DNA of 18,804 nt from contig JBBSNI010000065.1 of NCBI GenBank assembly GCA_038232695.1, forward strand, positions 1 to 18,804, given 5' to 3'. Both the position numbers and the translations under genes were made by a program. Below, piece by piece: positions 15,311 through 18,804 of this stretch; position 1 is the stretch's first letter; each line of letters starts with the position of its first letter. Source of the DNA: JAJNNC01 sp038232695. GTDB taxonomy: Bacteria > Bacteroidota > Bacteroidia > Cytophagales > Cyclobacteriaceae. The notes under the pieces were generated by a model that saw only the letters and a list, made by a program, of their open reading frames with translations, ran no database searches and was not told the DNA's origin.

Positions 15311-16144
15311 GTGAAAAGTTTCCTGGTCAGGGTTTGTTTGTTTTTTGGCTGCTTGTTGCTGCTTACCTATGCCGTGTATTATCTGGAGTTGTATGCCTAT
15401 TTTTTGCCCAACAAAGAAGTGTTCGATGCTATCAAAGAAAGCAAGAAAAAAAAGGAAAAAGTCAGAACACTCATTATTGGAGACAGCGTAGGAAGACAAC
15501 TATTCAATGACGCAAAGGTAGAACTGCCTGATACGCTTCTTTCCCTGTCCTGCAATCAGGCCATTGACCTGGTGGGGCAATATCTGTTGCTAAAAAATTT
15601 TTTGGATAACAACAGTAGTGTTCAGAAGGTATATCTCTTCTACAACCCTTTTTCATTTAAGAACAACCTGGATCACAAGTTTACCTACAATTATTTTATC
15701 AAACCTTTTTATAAAAAAGAATACATGCCTTCTTTAAACCAGGAGGTTCTCAGGCAGGTGCATAAAATACCCTACTACAAACTGGCTGACTTTCCGCCGG
15801 TCGCTATCACTTTCTGGACGCCTGATGTTCAGCAGGATACCACCAGCCAAAAGCTGTTTTTGTCCGAAATTTCTGCCGGTTATATCAAAAAAATGCAGGA
15901 TTTGACCCGCAGCCGAAATATTAGTTTTGAAATTGTACCACCACCCCTCAAAATTTCCCGTAAACAGCAGGTCAATGATTTGTACGAATTGGCAAAACCG
16001 GAAAAATATCCGGAATTATTTTCCGATTTGTTTACCAGTTATTTCAACCGGATGTATTATCTGCCGGATTCTCTGTATGTAGATGGAATGCACTTTAAAC
16101 GACCCGAGAAGTACACCCACCTTGCCTTGCAGAAGAGCTTTTAA
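15311..16144 (+). CDS. Membrane-tethered SGNH-hydrolase-like protein, MBOAT partner
   Basis: This is a 277-residue protein from a GTG start at 15311. One N-terminal membrane helix (about 5-28) is followed by a charged stretch (40-52) and a domain that fits the SGNH fold. The first block is TLIIGDSVGR (53-62) with the likely nucleophile Ser59. The last block is YVDGMHFKRPEKY near the C-terminus with the D-x-x-H pair Asp258/His261. The middle (75-250) is divergent, so I name only the superfamily. The C-terminus, ending about 20 residues after DGMHF, looks complete. The frame is open upstream into the MBOAT gene, but that part reads as low-complexity shadow. By analogy with AlgJ/AlgX and PatB, it may move the acyl group from the MBOAT protein to the final acceptor in the periplasm. 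Confidence 0.72.
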   Translation: MKSFLVRVCLFFGCLLLLTYAVYYLELYAYFLPNKEVFDAIKESKKKKEKVRTLIIGDSVGRQLFNDAKVELPDTLLSLSCNQAIDLVGQYLLLKNFLDNNSSVQKVYLFYNPFSFKNNLDHKFTYNYFIKPFYKKEYMPSLNQEVLRQVHKIPYYKLADFPPVAITFWTPDVQQDTTSQKLFLSEISAGYIKKMQDLTRSRNISFEIVPPPLKISRKQQVNDLYELAKPEKYPELFSDLFTSYFNRMYYLPDSLYVDGMHFKRPEKYTHLALQKSF

Positions 16145-16200
16145 CTATTTGGCTTCCTGCTTTTAAGGTAAGCGCTTTTCGGAGCAACAACATTGGCATC

Positions 16201-16276
16201 AATCAATCTTGTTATATGAAACAAAGTTCGTTGCGCTACGATTGATTAAGAATAATGATTCGCTCAACAAACTTTG
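16201..16276 (+). repeat. Interlocked inverted repeats before hemB
   Basis: Two inverted repeats alternate. aatcaatc (16201-16208) pairs with gattgatt (16240-16247). caaagttcgttg (16222-16233) pairs with caacaaactttg (16265-16276) at 11 of 12 positions. The order A-B-A'-B' allows either competing hairpins or a pseudoknot. The last arm ends 6 bp before the hemB ATG, so pairing would affect the start region. No function is shown. Confidence 0.6.
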
Positions 16277-16282
16277 ATAACT

Positions 16283-17257
16283 ATGCTACGCCGCCCCCGC
16301 CGCAACCGGAAATCTTCCCTGATTCGTGACCTGGTAGAAGAAACGCATGTGTCCGTCAAAGACCTGATCTTTCCGGTCTTTGTCATGGCAGGAGAAAACA
16401 AAAAGGTGGAAATTGCCTCTATGCCGGGCATCTACCGGTATACGCCTGATCTTTTGCTGGAAGAAATGGCTGCCTGCATAGAGATAGGTATCAAAACTTT
16501 CGCGCCCTTCCCTGCCATCGACACTTCGCGGAAAGACCCTTTGGCACAGGAAAGTTACAACCCCGAAGGGCTTTACCCGGCTACGATCAGAAAAATCAAG
16601 GAAAATTTTTCAGAAGTATGCCTGCTGACCGATGTGGCCCTAGACCCTTATAGCTCCGACGGCCACGATGGTATCGTACAAGAAGGAAAAATACTGAACG
16701 ATGAGACCCTGGAAGTGCTCGGAAAGATGGCGATAATACAGGCACAGGCCGGCAGCGACATGCTTGGCCCTTCGGACATGATGGACGGCAGGGTAGGTTA
16801 CATCCGGGAAGCTCTTGATGACCAAGGTCATACGGAAGTTTCTATTATGTCTTATACTGCCAAATATGCCAGCGCTTTTTATGGCCCCTTCCGCGATGCC
16901 CTGGAGTCTGCGCCTAAGGCTGGCGATAAGAAAACCTACCAGATGAACCCTGCCAACCGCACCGAAGCCCTGATAGAAGCCGATCTGGATATAGCCGAAG
17001 GCGCTGATATACTGATGGTAAAACCAGCGATTCCCTACCTGGACATCGTACGTTTGCTGAAAGACAATTATGCCTTGCCTATAGCAGCTTATCATGTGAG
17101 CGGAGAATATGCCATGATCAAAGCGGCTGCTGAGAAAGGCTGGCTGGATGAAACACGGTGTATGATGGAAAGTCTGCTGAGTATCAAAAGAGCGGGCGCT
17201 GATATTATTCTTACCTATTTTGCCAAAGAATTTGCACGGTTTGTGAGACAGTATTAG
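16283..17257 (+). CDS. hemB: Delta-aminolevulinic acid dehydratase (porphobilinogen synthase)
   Basis: This is a 324-residue HemB, which condenses two 5-aminolevulinate molecules into porphobilinogen for heme and other tetrapyrroles. The Schiff-base lysines are Lys194 in SYTAKYASAFYGPFRDA and Lys247 in MVKPAIPYLD. The metal site reads LLTDVALDPYSSDGHDG (114-130): Asp residues stand where zinc enzymes have three cysteines, so this is the Mg2+-dependent, zinc-free type. RPRRNRKSSLIRDLVEETHVSVKDLIFPVFV (4-34) is the usual start. I prefer the ATG at 16283 to the in-frame TTG at 16274, because the N-terminus then matches the family. The gene is monocistronic as far as seen, with structured DNA upstream. 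Confidence 0.97.
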   Translation: MLRRPRRNRKSSLIRDLVEETHVSVKDLIFPVFVMAGENKKVEIASMPGIYRYTPDLLLEEMAACIEIGIKTFAPFPAIDTSRKDPLAQESYNPEGLYPATIRKIKENFSEVCLLTDVALDPYSSDGHDGIVQEGKILNDETLEVLGKMAIIQAQAGSDMLGPSDMMDGRVGYIREALDDQGHTEVSIMSYTAKYASAFYGPFRDALESAPKAGDKKTYQMNPANRTEALIEADLDIAEGADILMVKPAIPYLDIVRLLKDNYALPIAAYHVSGEYAMIKAAAEKGWLDETRCMMESLLSIKRAGADIILTYFAKEFARFVRQY

Positions 17258-17342
17258 GGACGGCTAAGAAGGTTTTTTATCAAAAAGAGAATCTTAGGTC
17301 GATATCAGTCGCATGTTATTTAAAAATGAAAAGAAGCAGTAT

Positions 17343-17363
17343 AAAATAATTTTTTACCTAAAA
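17343..17363 (+). repeat. 21-bp direct repeat, copy 1
   Basis: The sequence aaaataattttttacctaaa plus one a recurs at 17482-17502 with a single change (c to a at 17357/17496). This copy lies about 75 bp upstream of the -33 box. Confidence 0.6.
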
Positions 17364-17438
17364 AATTGCATTTTAAAAATATAAAAACTAAATTAGTTAA
17401 GATTTAAAGTATAAAATTTAAAATTATTAATAGAATTG

Positions 17439-17469
17439 TTGCAAAGTATAGTTCTCTTTTTTACCTTTG
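17439..17469 (+). promoter_or_regulatory. Promoter of the epimerase / polysaccharide operon
   Basis: A -33 TTG (17439-17441) and an exact -7 box TACCTTTG (17462-17469) are separated by 20 bases, the ideal Bacteroidota spacing. Transcription should start near 17476. This is the best promoter in the window. Confidence 0.82.
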
Positions 17470-17481
17470 CCAAGTCAGCAA

Positions 17482-17502
17482 AAAATAATTTTTTAACTAA
17501 AA
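17482..17502 (+). repeat. 21-bp direct repeat, copy 2
   Basis: This matches the copy at 17343-17363 at 20 of 21 positions, 139 bp apart. It falls just downstream of the predicted transcription start, within the leader. Confidence 0.6.
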
Positions 17503-17582
17503 CGCAGCAATGCATCCTGACATTACGTTGTAATGTTTTTATCAATTATCATACTTTAATTCATTCAGCTAAATAAAAAATT

Positions 17583-18563
17583 ATGAAAAAGAAAATTCTG
17601 GTTGGTGGTGGTGGTGGTTTCATTGGCGGCCACCTGGTAAAAAGACTGAAAGCCGAAGGGTACTGGGTAAGGGTCTGTGACCTGAAGTACAACGAGTTTT
17701 CCGAGCCAGGAGCCGACGAGTTCGTGATCGGTGACCTGACGGACCCGGTGGTTTGCAAAGAAGTCATCGAAGGCATCGATGAGATCTACCAGTTGGCCGC
17801 CGATATGGGTGGTGCCGGTTATATTTTCACCGGCGAACACGATGCTGCCGTGATGCACAACTCCGCGACGATCAATCTGAATGTAGCCGAAGCAGCGCGC
17901 AAAGCGGGCGTCAAAAAGATTTTCTATTCTTCCTCGGCCTGTATGTATCCTGAATACAACCAGTTGGACCCTGACAACCCGAAATGCTCCGAAGAATCGG
18001 CTTATCCGGCAGCGCCCGACAGCGAATACGGATGGGAGAAGCTGTTTAGCGAGAGATTATACCTGGCGTATCATCGCAATCATAATATGGAAGTCAGGAT
18101 CGCCAGGTTTCACAATATTTTCGGCGAGGAAGGTACCTGGACAGGTGGCAGAGAGAAAGCACCGGCGGCTATCTGCCGTAAAGTAGCCGAAGCCGAAGAA
18201 GGCGGCAGCATTGAGATCTGGGGTGACGGCAAACAAACCCGCTCCTTCCTGCATGTGCATGACTGCGTAGATGCGGTGAGGCTTCTGATGGATTCTGATT
18301 TTACCGGGCCTGTCAACATAGGTTCCGAAGAGATGATCTCTATCAACAACCTGGCAAAGTTAGTGATGGACATTGCCAACAAGAATATCAATATCAACAA
18401 TATTCCTGGTCCTACCGGCGTACGGGGCAGAAATTCAGACAATACCCTGATCAAAGAAAAGCTGAAATGGGAACCCAAATACAATCTTCGTCAGGGACTG
18501 GAAAGAACCTATCCCTGGATATTGCAACAGGTACAGGCTTCTGTAGAAAAGCAAACTGTGTAA
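17583..18563 (+). CDS. gme: GDP-mannose 3,5-epimerase-like NAD-dependent sugar epimerase
   Basis: This is a 326-residue extended short-chain dehydrogenase. GDP-mannose 3,5-epimerase makes GDP-L-galactose or GDP-L-gulose by oxidation, epimerisation and reduction on bound NAD. The Rossmann loop is GGGGGFIGG (8-16). Blocks that match plant GME closely are AADMGGAGYI (72-81), HDAAVMHNSATINLNV (86-101), YSSSACMYPEYNQ (115-127) and YPAAPDSEYGWEKLFSERLY (141-160). ARFHNIFGEEGTW and GGREKAPAA (188-196) follow. The expected catalytic residues are present: Cys120, Tyr149/Lys153 (YxxxK) and Lys192. The start ATG at 17583 is followed by a run of GGT codons (17604-17618). It probably opens a polysaccharide locus, since a glycosyltransferase gene follows on the same strand. 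Confidence 0.88.
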   Translation: MKKKILVGGGGGFIGGHLVKRLKAEGYWVRVCDLKYNEFSEPGADEFVIGDLTDPVVCKEVIEGIDEIYQLAADMGGAGYIFTGEHDAAVMHNSATINLNVAEAARKAGVKKIFYSSSACMYPEYNQLDPDNPKCSEESAYPAAPDSEYGWEKLFSERLYLAYHRNHNMEVRIARFHNIFGEEGTWTGGREKAPAAICRKVAEAEEGGSIEIWGDGKQTRSFLHVHDCVDAVRLLMDSDFTGPVNIGSEEMISINNLAKLVMDIANKNININNIPGPTGVRGRNSDNTLIKEKLKWEPKYNLRQGLERTYPWILQQVQASVEKQTV

Positions 18564-18583
18564 TAACCCATCTTAACTATTAC

Positions 18584-18615
18584 GTTTCGGATGGTGGGGA
18601 GCTATCATCCGAAAC
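18584..18615. terminator. Hairpin after the epimerase gene
   Basis: gtttcggatg (18584-18593) and catccgaaac (18606-18615) are exactly complementary around a 12-base spacer. No T-run follows, so it may be a weak or Rho-assisted stop, a processing site, or a stabiliser between this gene and the glycosyltransferase. Confidence 0.45.
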
Positions 18616-18704
18616 TATATGCACTGGCGTATTTATTACCCTGCCTCTCCACGCCCTGATCTGCTATTGTCAAGATTAATTTGTGTAAGCTAATTGTTAA
18701 ATCT

Positions 18705-18804
18705 ATGATTTATATCACCATTCCTGTATTCAACAGAAAAAAATACTTAGAAGAATGCCTGGAATCGTTGCGGAAGCAAACCAACCAGGATTTTAAAGTG
18801 ATTG
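18705..18804 (+). CDS. Family 2 glycosyltransferase, N-terminal fragment
   Basis: This holds the first 33 codons of a gene that leaves the window. The protein opens MIYITIPVFNRKKYLEECLE, followed by SLRKQTNQDFKVI. That is the standard N-terminus of GT-A fold family 2 glycosyltransferases, with the nucleotide-binding IPVFNR strand and loop, then the YLEECLESLRKQT helix. The donor and acceptor cannot be told. It lies 141 bp after the epimerase gene on the same strand, consistent with one polysaccharide locus. Confidence 0.88.
   Translation, partial: MIYITIPVFNRKKYLEECLESLRKQTNQDFKVI

Larger units (their letters stand above)
17258..17582. other. AT-rich intergenic region, hemB / epimerase gene
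   Basis: These 325 bp have no gene. An imperfect hairpin (ctaaga 17265-17270 with tcttag 17292-17297) sits just after hemB and could weakly terminate it. The rest is very AT-rich and contains two copies of a 21-bp repeat and a strong promoter. The message would have an untranslated leader of about 105 bases. Confidence 0.65.

Noticed and set aside
16274..16282. TTG start for hemB
   Set aside because: It adds only three residues; the ATG at 16283 gives the family's usual N-terminus, and the TTG lies inside an inverted-repeat arm.

Overview
This window is an ordinary-looking stretch of chromosome from a member of the Bacteroidota, probably of the Cytophagales type. Three things suggest this. 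The gene order parA-parB-DUF5683-dapB-lepB is a Bacteroidota signature. Several intergenic gaps carry the Bacteroidota -7 promoter box TAnnTTTG. There are almost no Shine-Dalgarno sequences before the starts. I see no phage, insertion sequence, CRISPR array, rRNA or tRNA.

Layout. 1-889 (+): the 3' end of a SixA-like histidine phosphatase, then a DUF4136 lipoprotein. 899-3072 (-): a membrane-anchored coiled-coil protein, a SAM-dependent methyltransferase and apaG, the last two tightly coupled. 3159-3821 (+): ung, convergent with lepB across a bidirectional hairpin. 3884-8370 (-): lepB, dapB, a DUF5683 membrane protein, parB and parA. parA, parB and DUF5683 form a tight operon with a promoter before parA. 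dapB and lepB each have their own candidate -7 box, and a 33-bp-arm inverted repeat separates dapB from the par operon. 8663-10883 (+): a GNAT-like protein and a PfkB-family sugar kinase ending in a clear intrinsic terminator. 11200-13556 (+): egtB-egtD for ergothioneine, preceded by a perfect 42-bp palindrome. 13864-16144 (+): an MBOAT O-acyltransferase and an SGNH-like partner, likely a polysaccharide O-acylation pair. 16283-17257 (+): hemB of the non-zinc, Asp-rich type. From 17583 (+): a GDP-mannose 3,5-epimerase-like gene with a textbook promoter, then the first codons of a family 2 glycosyltransferase, probably the start of a surface-polysaccharide locus.

How the genes work together. 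ParA and ParB partition the chromosome. DapB feeds diaminopimelate and lysine synthesis, and LepB processes exported proteins. EgtD makes hercynine and EgtB adds sulfur to it. The MBOAT/SGNH pair and the epimerase/glycosyltransferase genes point to sugar-polymer synthesis and decoration. I found no clearly new multi-gene system. The least explained signals are non-coding: the two long palindromes, an interlocked pair of inverted repeats before hemB, overlapping hairpins between parA and the GNAT gene, a 21-bp direct repeat around the epimerase promoter, and three exact DnaA-box matches.
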